Shown here piece by piece: positions 35,508 through 44,928 of a DNA stretch of 64,000 nucleotides (positions within the stretch are counted from its first letter, which is position 1; each line of letters begins with the position of its first letter). The DNA is from Saccharicrinis sp963677245 (lineage in GTDB: Bacteria; Bacteroidota; Bacteroidia; Bacteroidales; Marinilabiliaceae): positions 1,984,001 to 2,048,000 of the forward strand of contig OY781921.1 in NCBI GenBank assembly GCA_963677245.1, read 5' to 3'. The notes below the pieces were generated by a model. It searched no databases, had not been told where the DNA came from, and was given only the letters and a program-made list of their open reading frames with translations. The position numbers were made by a program, and so were the translations under genes.

Positions 35508-37541
35508 TTATTTTAGAATCGACTTCACTTCGTTGTATACGTTTTCAGCAGTGAAACCGAATTTTTCATCTAATACTGTGTAAGGTGCAGAGTATCCGAA
35601 ATGTTTTAAACCGGCTACTTTACCATCTGCTCCTACAAGACCTGCTAAAGTAACAGGAAGACCAGCAGTTAAACCGAACTTAGCCACACCTGCAGGTAAA
35701 ACAGCTTGCTGATATGCAGCATCCTGCGATCTGAATAAACCTTCAGAAGGTGCAGATACGATTCTTACTTTTAATCCTTCAGCAATTAATTTTTCAGAAC
35801 CTGCAACTAAAGTAGCTACTTCCGATCCACTTGCTAAAAGAATCACATCAGGAGTACCTTCGCAGTCTTGTACGATATATGCTCCTTTTTCTGCTTGTAA
35901 AGCTTCAGTATAACGATCACCAGAAGCAGCAGGTAATTTTTTAATATTCTGACGAGAGAAAATCATACCTGTAGGTGTTTCTGTATTCTCTAATGCCATT
36001 TTCCATGCTACAGTTGCTTCATCAGCATCAGCAGGACGTAAAACTAACATTGAGTTTTTACCTTTATGATTTTCTAACTGTTCCATTAATCTGATTTGAG
36101 CTTCTTGCTCAATTGGCTGGTGAGTAGGACCATCTTCTCCTACACGGAAAGCATCATGTGTCCAGATGTATTTAACAGGTAGCTCCATTAAAGCAGCTAA
36201 ACGTACAGCTGGCTTCATGTAATCACTAAATACAAAGAAAGTACCACAAGCTGGGATAACACCCCCATGTAATGCCATACCGTTCATAATTACAGCCATT
36301 GTCAACTCACAAACTCCAGCCTGGAAGAAAGCTCCAGAGAAATCACCTTTTTTGAAGGCAGTTGTCTTCTTTAGGAAACCATCTGTCTTATCAGAGTTAG
36401 CTAAATCCGCAGAAGCCACAATCATGTTTTCTACTTTGTCAGCCAATACAGATAATACAGCAGCAGAAGCAGCACGAGTAGCTGAATCTTCTTTTTGTGC
36501 AATGGCAGCAAAGTCAATTTCAGGTAATTTACCTGAGAAGAATTGCTCTAATTTAGCACTTAACTCAGGGTTAGCAGCAGCCCACTCTTCTTGAGTTTTA
36601 GCTTGCTCTGCAGCCCATTTAGCTAATTCTTCTTTACGTTTTGCATATAATTCTTCAACCTCAGGGAAAATAACAAATGGATTTTCTCCATCACCACCAA
36701 GGTTAGCAATTGTTGAGTTAAAATCAGCTCCTGCAGCAGATAAAGGCTGACCGTGAGTAGAAGTTTTGCCTTCGTAGCTACCACCTTCTCCATCAACACT
36801 ACCTTTACCCATTATCGTTTTACCAATAATGATAGTTGGCTTTTCTGTTTCTGCTTGCGCTTTTTTAATGGCAGCTCTGATATCGTCAGCGCAGTTACCA
36901 TTAATACTAATTACGTTCCAACCCCATGCATCATATTTTTTAGCTACATCTTCGCAAGTAACTTCGCTTACAGTAGTAGATAACTGGATGTCGTTAGAAT
37001 CGTAAAACATGATTAGGTTACTCAATCCTAAGAAACCAGCAATACGACCAGCACCCTGGCTAATTTCTTCCTGAACACCTCCATCAGAAATAAAAGCATA
37101 TGTTTTGTGTGCAGTCCACTCACCAAAACGAGCCGCTAAGAAACGCTCAGTAATTGCCGCACCAACAGCCATTGCATGACCTTGTCCTAGTGGACCTGAA
37201 GTATTCTCAACACCTCTAAGTACATCTACCTCTGGGTGACCTGGAGTTACGCTATCCCACTGACGGAAATTAGCTAAATCTTCCATTGAATAAAATCCAG
37301 CCAATGACAATATACTGTAAAGCATTGGAGACATGTGACCCGGATCTAAAAAGAAACGATCGCGAAATGGGTTAGTCATGTTTTTTGGATCGTAGTTCAG
37401 GAATTCTGAATACAATACATTAACAAAATCCGCTCCACCCATAGCTCCACCTGGGTGACCTGACTTTGCTTTCTCTACCATTGCTGCAGATAAAATTCTA
37501 ATGTTATTAGCAGCCTTGTCTGTTACACTAATTTGTGACAT
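35508..37541 (-). CDS. tkt: transketolase
   Basis: The 677-residue single-chain transketolase includes the N-terminal signature AMVEKAKSGHPGGAMGGADF, the thiamine diphosphate-binding GDG-like region (FISDGGVQEEISQGAGRIAG and FYDSNDIQLS), the pyrimidine-binding domain (SADLANSDKTDGFLKK, AFFQAGVCELTMAVIMNG, FRVGEDGPTHQPIEQ), and the C-terminal domain. It transfers two-carbon units between pentose phosphates, linking xylulose 5-phosphate and ribose 5-phosphate to glycolysis. It is the last gene of the ara operon, 37 nt after rpiB, and would handle pentose phosphates made from arabinose. Full length, no anomalies seen. Confidence 0.97.
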   Translation of the reverse strand: MSQISVTDKAANNIRILSAAMVEKAKSGHPGGAMGGADFVNVLYSEFLNYDPKNMTNPFRDRFFLDPGHMSPMLYSILSLAGFYSMEDLANFRQWDSVTPGHPEVDVLRGVENTSGPLGQGHAMAVGAAITERFLAARFGEWTAHKTYAFISDGGVQEEISQGAGRIAGFLGLSNLIMFYDSNDIQLSTTVSEVTCEDVAKKYDAWGWNVISINGNCADDIRAAIKKAQAETEKPTIIIGKTIMGKGSVDGEGGSYEGKTSTHGQPLSAAGADFNSTIANLGGDGENPFVIFPEVEELYAKRKEELAKWAAEQAKTQEEWAAANPELSAKLEQFFSGKLPEIDFAAIAQKEDSATRAASAAVLSVLADKVENMIVASADLANSDKTDGFLKKTTAFKKGDFSGAFFQAGVCELTMAVIMNGMALHGGVIPACGTFFVFSDYMKPAVRLAALMELPVKYIWTHDAFRVGEDGPTHQPIEQEAQIRLMEQLENHKGKNSMLVLRPADADEATVAWKMALENTETPTGMIFSRQNIKKLPAASGDRYTEALQAEKGAYIVQDCEGTPDVILLASGSEVATLVAGSEKLIAEGLKVRIVSAPSEGLFRSQDAAYQQAVLPAGVAKFGLTAGLPVTLAGLVGADGKVAGLKHFGYSAPYTVLDEKFGFTAENVYNEVKSILK

Positions 37542-37578
37542 ATCTATAATATTCTTCTGATTATTCTAATTTGAAATC

Positions 37579-38013
37579 TTACTTATCTAATTCAATCTTT
37601 TCAATACGCTTTTGGTGTCTTCCACCTTCAAATTCAGTAGACAAAAAGGTATCGATAATTTCTTTTGCCGTATCCTCTTCTATAAAACGAGCAGGTATTG
37701 TACAAATATTAGCATCGTTGTGTTGACGAGCTAATGCTGCGATTTCGGTTTGCCAGCAATATGCAGAACGAACCTGAGCATGTCTGTTTAAGGTAATGTT
37801 AATCCCATTTCCACTTCCACAAAAAGCCAAACCTACCTTTAATGTTCCGTTTTCAATATTGTTAGCCAGCTGATGTGCATAATCTGCATAATCGCAGCTT
37901 TCTGCAGAATCAGTACCAAAATCCTGAACTGTAATTCCTTTACTTTCAAGATATGCTTTGATTTTGATTTTTAAATCAAAACCTGCATGGTCAGATGCTA
38001 ATCCTATAACCAT
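37579..38013 (-). CDS. rpiB: ribose-5-phosphate isomerase B
   Basis: The 144-residue protein is RpiB/LacAB family: MVIGLASDHAGFDLKIKIKAYLESKGITVQDFGT and the active-site CGSGNGINITLNRHAQVRSAYCWQTEIAALARQHNDANI. It interconverts ribose 5-phosphate and ribulose 5-phosphate in the cytosol. It lies 59 nt downstream of araB and 37 nt upstream of tkt in the ara operon, feeding the non-oxidative pentose phosphate pathway. The Cys and His residues expected in the active site (the FCGSGNG motif and the DHAG motif) are present. Confidence 0.95.
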   Translation of the reverse strand: MVIGLASDHAGFDLKIKIKAYLESKGITVQDFGTDSAESCDYADYAHQLANNIENGTLKVGLAFCGSGNGINITLNRHAQVRSAYCWQTEIAALARQHNDANICTIPARFIEEDTAKEIIDTFLSTEFEGGRHQKRIEKIELDK

Positions 38014-38072
38014 TATCTAATGTTTTGAATGAAGCAGAAAGGCTTTCACCTTTCTGCTATCCTATCTTTATA

Positions 38073-39710
38073 TTAAAGTTCTTTTTCAGTGAACTCACCT
38101 AACTTGATATACTTGTCGAATAGAGTTTTATATGCCTCTACGTTTTCAGGAATTGGATTGTATTCCTTTTCAAAACCTTGACCCATTGCTTTTTGAGCCT
38201 CAGCAATTGTTTTGTGTGCTCCTGAAGCAACAGCTGCAAACATAGCTGCACCTAAAGCCACACTTTGCTCAGAACGAGCTACTTTAATTGGCATTCCTAA
38301 TACATCTGCTAAGGTTTGCATTACGAAATCCGATTTTTTAGCCACACCACCAATAGCAACTACCTGATCAACTTTTACACCATTATCAAGGAAACGCTGA
38401 ACAATAGCTTTAGAACCATAAGCAGTAGCTTCAACTAATGCACGGAAAATACGAGGAGCCGAAGATCCTAAGTTTAATCCTGTAATGGTACCTTTTACGT
38501 TTTGTGTAGCATCAGGAGTACGACGACCGTTTAACCAGTCAGTAGCTAAAATAGTAGACTCCTCTAAAGGAATTTTAATAGCCTCTTCTGATAATGCTGG
38601 GATAATTTTATCTTCTATAGCTCTAGCTTGATCTTTATCATCAATAAATTGTAATGGCCAAGCTAATACATTTTTAAACCAAGCGTAAACATCACCAAAA
38701 GCAGACTGACCAGCTTCTAATCCAACCATTCCTGGAATTACAGAACCATCAACCTGACCACAGATACCTGGGATTAATTTATCACCTAATTGCTCTTCAG
38801 GAGAAACCATGATATCACAAGTTGAAGTACCCATGATACGAACAAAAGTATTGGCTTCAATTTCAGCACCTACAGCACCCATATGCGCATCAAATGCACT
38901 TACACCAATAACTACATCAGTTGATAAACCTAGTTTTTCAGCCCACTCAGGAGTCAAAGTTCCAAAAGCTTCATCACTTGTAAAAGTTTCTTCGAAAAGG
39001 TTTTCGCGCATTCCTTTTAATTCAGGACCAAGCTCTACTAAAAACTCTTCAGGAGGAAGACCATTCCAGTCTGTATGCCATAGAGCTTTGTGACCTGCTG
39101 CACAACGGCTTCTTTTTACTTCTTTAATACCTGTTTTACCAGTTAAAACAGCAGGCAACCAGTCACAATACTCAATCCAAGATGTTGCAGCAGCTTTAAC
39201 TGCAGGATCGATACGTAAAGTTCTTAGTACTTTCGCCCATACCCATTCTGAAGAGTAGATTCCACCTTCATATTTAGTATAATCTACATCCCATTTGCGA
39301 GCTAATTCGTTAATTTCATCAGCCTCTTTTACTGCAGTATGGTCTTTCCATAAAATAAACATTGCATTCGGGTTTTCTTCAAACTCAGGCAACATTGCTA
39401 ATGGAGTTCCATTTGCATCAGTTAATGCAGGTGTACTACCTGTAGTATCAAATGAAATACCCACTACATTTTCTGCTACAGCAGTATCACATTTAGCTAA
39501 CGCTTCAGTAATAGTAGCTTCCATTACTTCTAAATAATCTTTTGGATGCTGACGGTATTGGTTTTGTGCAGGTACACAATATTTTCCATCCATCCAACGT
39601 GGATAATACTTTACTGATGAAGCCATTTCTTCACCTGTAACCACATCAACTATTAACGCTCTTGCTGAGTCAGAACCATAATCTAACCCGATTACATATT
39701 GTTTTTTCAT
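38073..39710 (-). CDS. araB: ribulokinase
   Basis: The 545-residue FGGY-family kinase begins with YVIGLDYGSDSARALIVDVVTGEEMASSV, the N-terminal signature of AraB. The ATPase motifs VVGISFDTTGSTPALTD and the C-terminal FRALVEATAYGSKAIVQRF and VAIGGVAKKSDFVMQTLADVLGMPIKVARSEQSVALGAAMFAAVASGAH are present. It phosphorylates L-ribulose to L-ribulose 5-phosphate. Within the operon it follows the polyol dehydrogenase gene by 25 nt. Length and motifs are typical of bacterial AraB. Confidence 0.97.
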   Translation of the reverse strand: MKKQYVIGLDYGSDSARALIVDVVTGEEMASSVKYYPRWMDGKYCVPAQNQYRQHPKDYLEVMEATITEALAKCDTAVAENVVGISFDTTGSTPALTDANGTPLAMLPEFEENPNAMFILWKDHTAVKEADEINELARKWDVDYTKYEGGIYSSEWVWAKVLRTLRIDPAVKAAATSWIEYCDWLPAVLTGKTGIKEVKRSRCAAGHKALWHTDWNGLPPEEFLVELGPELKGMRENLFEETFTSDEAFGTLTPEWAEKLGLSTDVVIGVSAFDAHMGAVGAEIEANTFVRIMGTSTCDIMVSPEEQLGDKLIPGICGQVDGSVIPGMVGLEAGQSAFGDVYAWFKNVLAWPLQFIDDKDQARAIEDKIIPALSEEAIKIPLEESTILATDWLNGRRTPDATQNVKGTITGLNLGSSAPRIFRALVEATAYGSKAIVQRFLDNGVKVDQVVAIGGVAKKSDFVMQTLADVLGMPIKVARSEQSVALGAAMFAAVASGAHKTIAEAQKAMGQGFEKEYNPIPENVEAYKTLFDKYIKLGEFTEKEL

Positions 39711-39735
39711 TTTTATCTTTTTTTGTATTAGTCAA

Positions 39736-40764
39736 TTAAAAATTAACCATTGCTTTAATTACATTGTTACTATATTCAGCTACACATTTAAATGCTTCGT
39801 CAGCTTCATTAACTGAATAATTGTGAGTTATCATTTGCTCAAAATATCCCGGATCTTCTGCAATCATCTGAATGGCCTCTGTAAAGCAATTATTCTGACG
39901 ACGCACATTTTGAACACAAATTTCTTTTCTTCGCATCAGATCCATATTGTAGCTTAAAGATTGTGTTTCTGGTATTCCTACAAACACCAGCTTTCCACCT
40001 GGTTTTAAAATCCTTAATGCCTGATCTAATGCTTCTTGTTTTCCACAACATTCAAATACTATATCATAACCCACATCCACGAAATCCATGATCTGATCTT
40101 CTTCTGTGGGATGACAAGCCAGCTTCGCTCCTACCGCTTTAGCAAACTCAATTCTGTATCCGAGTAAATCCGTTACGGCTAGTTTTGTTTGTTTATTTTT
40201 TAAGCATGATGCTAAAACTGATAATCCAATTGGTCCACTACCTAAAATGGCAATATTGTTTTCCTGCTGAGACATTTCACTCAACTTAAACGCATATAAT
40301 CCAATGGATAGAGGCTCTGCAAATGCTGCTAACTGAAAAGAAATATTTTCCGGAACTTTTTCACAACAATATGACGGTAAATTTATATACTCAACCATAC
40401 ATCCTTCAACTTGTCCCGGACAACCTAAAAAACGCTGGTTTAAACAAGTATGTTGACGACCTTTCCGGCATTCTGAACACTCTCCACAATACATGTTCGG
40501 TTCAATAGCCACACGGTCTCCTGATTTAAGTGTAGTCACCTGGGCACCTACTTCAACAATCTGACCGGCTCCCTCATGACCAACTCCCCAAGGAAAATCA
40601 ACGATTTGTGAACCAATATTACCCTCTTTATAGTAATGAATATCCGATCCGCAAACCCCAACAGTTTTTACAGCAACTTTAACTTCATTTGCTTTTAAAG
40701 TCTGTTCAGAAGAAGCATTGACTACTTCAACCTGTTGTATACCTGTAATTTTTACCGTTTTCAC
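39736..40764 (-). CDS. zinc-dependent polyol (sorbitol-type) dehydrogenase
   Basis: The 342-residue medium-chain dehydrogenase starts with GTG. Catalytic-zinc residues are in VCGSDIHYY and GVGHEGAG, structural-zinc cysteines in CGECSECRKGRQHTC, and the nucleotide-binding GSGPIGLSVLASC lies in the Rossmann domain, with an acidic residue following the second strand (AVTDLLG), which favours NAD+. The closest known types are sorbitol, xylitol and L-arabinitol/L-iditol dehydrogenases. Being inside an arabinose operon between araD and araB, it may oxidise a pentitol such as L-arabinitol or reduce a ketopentose; the substrate is not shown by sequence. Confidence 0.87.
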   Translation of the reverse strand: MKTVKITGIQQVEVVNASSEQTLKANEVKVAVKTVGVCGSDIHYYKEGNIGSQIVDFPWGVGHEGAGQIVEVGAQVTTLKSGDRVAIEPNMYCGECSECRKGRQHTCLNQRFLGCPGQVEGCMVEYINLPSYCCEKVPENISFQLAAFAEPLSIGLYAFKLSEMSQQENNIAILGSGPIGLSVLASCLKNKQTKLAVTDLLGYRIEFAKAVGAKLACHPTEEDQIMDFVDVGYDIVFECCGKQEALDQALRILKPGGKLVFVGIPETQSLSYNMDLMRRKEICVQNVRRQNNCFTEAIQMIAEDPGYFEQMITHNYSVNEADEAFKCVAEYSNNVIKAMVNF

Positions 40765-40823
40765 TTAAAAGTAATATTAATGGAGCTGTAATACACTTAA
40801 AACAGCTCCATATAACAATTCAT

Positions 40824-41510
40824 TTACTTTTGACCGTAATAAGCATTTGCTCCATGCTTACGGTTAAAATGCTTCTCAACTAGGTGTTGATTCATATCAG
40901 CTTTGGGGTTAACCTGCAAAGCAACATAATTCATTTTTGCTACCTGCTCAACCACAACACTGTTATGAACGGCATCATGTGCATCTTTACCCCAGGTAAA
41001 AGGAGCATGATTTTTTACAATAATACCAGGCACATGCATAGGATCTCTATCTGCAAATGCTTCAATGATAACTGTACCTGTTTCTTTTTCGTAGGCTGTC
41101 TCAATTTCTTCTTGAGTCATCGCACGAGAACAAGGTATATCACCATAGAAATAATCTGCATGTGTAGTACCCAAAATAGGAATATCAACTCCGGCCTGAG
41201 CCCATGCAGTTGCATAAGTTGAATGCGTATGAACAACGCCTCCTATTTCTTTAAATGCCTTATATAATTCAAGATGAGTAGGTGTATCAGAAGATGGCTT
41301 TAAGTTTCCATCAACTACATTTCCATCTAAATCCACCACTACCATATCAGAAGCTTTCATCACATCGTAAGCAACTCCACTTGGTTTAATCACCACTAAA
41401 CCTGATTCTCTATCAATAGCACTCACATTACCCCAGGTAAAAATGACCAGGTTGTGTTTTACTAAATCCAGGTTAGCCTGAAAAACTTCTTCTTTTAATT
41501 GTTCTAACAT
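40824..41510 (-). CDS. araD: L-ribulose-5-phosphate 4-epimerase
   Basis: The 228-residue protein shows the class II aldolase/AraD fold: LVIFTWGNVSAIDRESGLVVIKPSGVAYD, then the zinc-ligand motif VVHTHSTYATAWAQAG (HTHS) and a C-terminal PGIIVKNHAPFTWGKDAHDAVHNSVVVEQVAKM with the third zinc histidine. It converts L-ribulose 5-phosphate to D-xylulose 5-phosphate. It lies 15 nt downstream of the symporter gene and 59 nt upstream of the dehydrogenase gene. Confidence 0.97.
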   Translation of the reverse strand: MLEQLKEEVFQANLDLVKHNLVIFTWGNVSAIDRESGLVVIKPSGVAYDVMKASDMVVVDLDGNVVDGNLKPSSDTPTHLELYKAFKEIGGVVHTHSTYATAWAQAGVDIPILGTTHADYFYGDIPCSRAMTQEEIETAYEKETGTVIIEAFADRDPMHVPGIIVKNHAPFTWGKDAHDAVHNSVVVEQVAKMNYVALQVNPKADMNQHLVEKHFNRKHGANAYYGQK

Positions 41511-41525
41511 CTTATCTTAATTTTT

Positions 41526-43205
41526 TTACCAGAAGTAAATATAAAAGGATACTGTTAATCCAAGAATGATTACTGAGTGTACCACATCCCAAACATTCCA
41601 GCTTTTTCTTGATTCAGCTAATTGTTCAGGTGTAGATGTTCCAAATACCAAACCTTTGATTTTTTCTTCTGAAGGAGCTTCTGTAAATAAACTTACTACC
41701 ACAACTACGATAATACATATTAATAACATGTATCCACAGAAGAATAACCAGTTAGTATCAAAAAATACTGATTTAAATAAAGTGTCAGCTGCATTATCTA
41801 CAGTGTTATAATACACTTTTGCACCTAAACGAGTAATACCAATGATAAAACCAGACATTAATCCCCAGTATCCACCTTTAGCCGAAGCTCTTTTCCAGGT
41901 TACCCCCATTAAGAACGCAGCCGCAATACCAGGAGCCAATACTGACTGTACATCTTGTAAATACTCGTACAATACATCTCCAATACTACGCATAATTGGA
42001 ATCCATAGAATACCTAAGATTACAATAACTACAGTTGCCATCTGACCAATCTTCACCAACTGCTTCTCTGGAGTTTCCGGTTTGAATCGCTTATAGAAAT
42101 CAATAGTAAATAACATGGCTGAAGAGTTAAATAATGATGCTAACGAACTCATCAAAGCTGCAAGTATACCACAAACTACAAGACCTTTTACACCAGCAGG
42201 TAATAACTGAGCCACCAATGATGGGAAAGCAGCATCTGCACTAGGTAAAACATATATTTCTCCATTTAGCATTACATCTCCCTTAGCACTCATTGCATAA
42301 GCAATCATACCTGGAATAAGGAATAAAAATACCGGTAATAATTTAAGGTAAGCACCAAAGATTGTACCTCTACGAGCGTGAGTTTCGTTCTTTCCAGAAA
42401 GTACCCTTTGTACAATAAACTGGTCAGTACACCAATACCAGAAACCAATAATAGCTGATCCTAATAAAGCTCCCAACCATGGGAAATCAGGGTCGTTATT
42501 GCTACGAATAAGGTTAATCATGGTATCACCATGCTCATTAACAGTAGTTGCTCCGGCAATTTCAAGAACTTGTTCCCAACCACCTACTGCTTTAAGACCT
42601 AATACTAAAATGATTAACGATCCTAATAAAAGAATTGGTGTTTGAAGTACTGAAGTATAAAGTACAGACTTCATACCTCCGAAGATAGTGTAAACAGCAG
42701 TTAACAATACAAGTCCAATGGCTGAAATCCAGAAGAAGTCAATTCCCCACATTTCTTCGATACCGAATACCTGTTGAAAAACAAGTCCACCAGCATAAAC
42801 TGTTACCGCTACTTTTGTAAGTACATAACTAATTAAAGAAATCAGAGATAATACGGTTCTCGATTCCGGGTTAAATCTTTTTTCAAGGAACTCCGGCATA
42901 GTAAGTACCATACTTCTGGAATAAAACGGTACAAATACCCATCCCAGTATCAGTATCATCCATCCTTGAATTTCCCAGTGCGCCATAGCCATACCACTTG
43001 AGGCTCCGGCTCCTGCGAGTCCGATAAGGTGCTCTGATCCAATATTGGAAGCAAATATAGATGCTCCAATGGCAATCCAGGAAGCATCTCTACCTCCTAA
43101 AAAATAATCTGCAGAATCGTTATTCTTTTGGCTGATTACCCAAACGACAATACCTACCAAGAAAATAAAAAAGATTCCAATTACGATCCAATCGTACGTA
43201 GTCAT
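41526..43205 (-). CDS. sodium/sugar symporter (SSS family, SGLT-like)
   Basis: The 559-residue integral membrane protein has about 14 hydrophobic segments. It belongs to the sodium:solute symporter family of vSGLT-type sugar carriers: DWIVIGIFFIFLVGIVVWVISQKNNDSADYFLGGRDASWIAIGASIFASNIGSEHLIGLAGAGA, and VYTIFGGMKSVLYTSVLQ. Its position between araA and araD indicates that L-arabinose is the likely cargo, which is inference. It would bring arabinose across the inner membrane with a Na+ gradient. A large central loop (VNEHGDTMINLIRSNNDP) and a C-terminal hydrophilic segment before the last helix are visible. It is co-transcribed with araA. Confidence 0.95.
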   Translation of the reverse strand: MTTYDWIVIGIFFIFLVGIVVWVISQKNNDSADYFLGGRDASWIAIGASIFASNIGSEHLIGLAGAGASSGMAMAHWEIQGWMILILGWVFVPFYSRSMVLTMPEFLEKRFNPESRTVLSLISLISYVLTKVAVTVYAGGLVFQQVFGIEEMWGIDFFWISAIGLVLLTAVYTIFGGMKSVLYTSVLQTPILLLGSLIILVLGLKAVGGWEQVLEIAGATTVNEHGDTMINLIRSNNDPDFPWLGALLGSAIIGFWYWCTDQFIVQRVLSGKNETHARRGTIFGAYLKLLPVFLFLIPGMIAYAMSAKGDVMLNGEIYVLPSADAAFPSLVAQLLPAGVKGLVVCGILAALMSSLASLFNSSAMLFTIDFYKRFKPETPEKQLVKIGQMATVVIVILGILWIPIMRSIGDVLYEYLQDVQSVLAPGIAAAFLMGVTWKRASAKGGYWGLMSGFIIGITRLGAKVYYNTVDNAADTLFKSVFFDTNWLFFCGYMLLICIIVVVVVSLFTEAPSEEKIKGLVFGTSTPEQLAESRKSWNVWDVVHSVIILGLTVSFYIYFW

Positions 43206-43272
43206 AATATTTAAACTATTTGGTTAGCAAAATAGGCGTATAAATAATTATACGCCTTCTTTTTATTGTTTA

Positions 43273-44775
43273 TTAAATTCCTTTCGCTAAATGATAATAA
43301 AGGTCATTCCACTGAAGCTCTTTCTTAAACTTAGGAATAGTAGTTTCATTATCGATTACTACCGCTTCAATACCTGCAATCTCAGCATAATCAAGTAAAT
43401 CTTCAACAGTTAAGTCATATGAGAAACTTGTATGGTGAGTACCTCCAGCTAAAATCCATGCAGCTGCACCAATTTCAAAATTTGGTTGTGGAATCCAAAG
43501 TGCACTTGCAACTGGTAATTTAGGAAGCTCTTTTGATTCGATACAATCAACCGCATTGATGATCATACGGAAACGGCTACCCATATCTACGATAGTAGCA
43601 GCAACACCTGGTCCTGTTTTACTAGTAAATACTAAACGAGCAGGATCATTTTTACCACCAATTCCTAATGGGTGAACTTCTAATTTTGGTTTATGATCTG
43701 CAATTAAAGGACAAACCTCTAACATGTGCGCCTGAAGAATTGAACTATTTTCTCCGTCGAAGTTTAATGTGTAATCTTCAAGGAAAGAGCAACCGTTTGG
43801 TAAGCCTTGTCCCATGAACCACATTGAACGACATAAAGCAGCTGTTTTCCAGTCACCTTCAGCACCAAACCCATAACCATCAGCCATTAAACGCTGAGAA
43901 GCTAAACCAGGAAGCTGATCAACTCCTTCTAAATCATCAAAGTTTGTAGTAAATGCTTTAGCGCCTTTAGCTTCTAAATATCTACGTAAACCTATTTCAA
44001 TACGTGCGGCATGAACTACCTGCTCACGATCTTTACCACCTTCTTTACAGTTATCTGCAAGATCATACTCTTCCTCGTAAATTTTAACCAATGCAGCAAC
44101 ATCTTCATCACTAACACCATCCTGAACCTTTACGAAATCAGCAATTGGGCTATAATCTACATGGTAACCAAAAACTCTTTCAGCATCTACTTTATCACCA
44201 TCTGTTACAGCAACGTTGTTCATTTGATCACCAAAACGAACGATCAACATATCCTGTGAATCTGCCCATCCTGCTGCTACTCTTGACCATCTTGCAATTT
44301 GAGAAACAGTTTTAGGATCTTGCCAGTGACCAACGATCACTTTACGATTTAAACGCATACGTGCAGTGATGTGACCGAATTCTCTATCACCGTGAGCACT
44401 CTGGTTTAGGTTCATGAAATCCATGTCGATATCATCCCATGGAATTTCTTTATTGTATTGAGTATGTAAATGTAGTAATGGTTTATTCAACTCTTTCAAT
44501 CCGTGAATCCACATTTTAGCTGGAGAAAATGTGTGCATCCAGGTAATTACACCAATACAATTTTCTGCACTATTCGCTTCTTTACAAATTTGGTGTATCT
44601 CAGCAGAACCTGTTCCTGTAGGCTTACAAACAATTTTTACCGGAATATCAGCAGATGCATCAAATGCTCCAGCAATTTCTTTTGAATGTTCAGCAACTTG
44701 CTCCAATGTTTTTGGACCATATAAATGTTGGCTTCCTGTTAAAAACCAAACCTCCATTTGATTCAATGTATTCAT
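43273..44775 (-). CDS. araA: L-arabinose isomerase
   Basis: The 500-residue protein matches AraA along its length, starting with EVWFLTGSQHLYGPKTLEQVAEHSKEI and including GVITWMHTFSPAKMWIHGLKELNKPLLHLHTQYNKEIPW. Active-site stretches are present (GFGAEGDWKTAALCRSMWFMG, EDYTLNF, and the C-terminal ILAGGTHHTSFSYDLTVEDL). It converts L-arabinose to L-ribulose, a manganese-dependent reaction. It is the first gene of the operon, with a strong AraR-type palindrome 107-127 nt upstream of its start. Typical length; no unusual features. Confidence 0.98.
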   Translation of the reverse strand: MNTLNQMEVWFLTGSQHLYGPKTLEQVAEHSKEIAGAFDASADIPVKIVCKPTGTGSAEIHQICKEANSAENCIGVITWMHTFSPAKMWIHGLKELNKPLLHLHTQYNKEIPWDDIDMDFMNLNQSAHGDREFGHITARMRLNRKVIVGHWQDPKTVSQIARWSRVAAGWADSQDMLIVRFGDQMNNVAVTDGDKVDAERVFGYHVDYSPIADFVKVQDGVSDEDVAALVKIYEEEYDLADNCKEGGKDREQVVHAARIEIGLRRYLEAKGAKAFTTNFDDLEGVDQLPGLASQRLMADGYGFGAEGDWKTAALCRSMWFMGQGLPNGCSFLEDYTLNFDGENSSILQAHMLEVCPLIADHKPKLEVHPLGIGGKNDPARLVFTSKTGPGVAATIVDMGSRFRMIINAVDCIESKELPKLPVASALWIPQPNFEIGAAAWILAGGTHHTSFSYDLTVEDLLDYAEIAGIEAVVIDNETTIPKFKKELQWNDLYYHLAKGI

Positions 44776-44881
44776 AATAACTGATTTTAAATAATACCTT
44801 AATTAAAAGAAATGTGTATTTTTATAACACACCCCCTTTTTCCAAACACTTTTAAATATTTAATTTCACTTTCCTCTACTT

Positions 44882-44902
44882 TTATAGTATTTTTTACTAT
44901 TA
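44882..44902. promoter_or_regulatory. AraR operator upstream of araA
   Basis: TTATAGTA-TTTTT-TACTATTA forms an 8-bp inverted repeat with a 5-nt spacer (one mismatch), almost the same as the site in front of araR. It lies 107-127 nt upstream of the araA start. Nearby on the minus strand is a TTTG tetramer about 19 nt before TACTATAA, a weak -33/-7 pair that would overlap the palindrome, as expected for a repressor site. Confidence 0.75.
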
Positions 44903-44928
44903 AAAGATCAAAAAAAATGAAAATCTCA

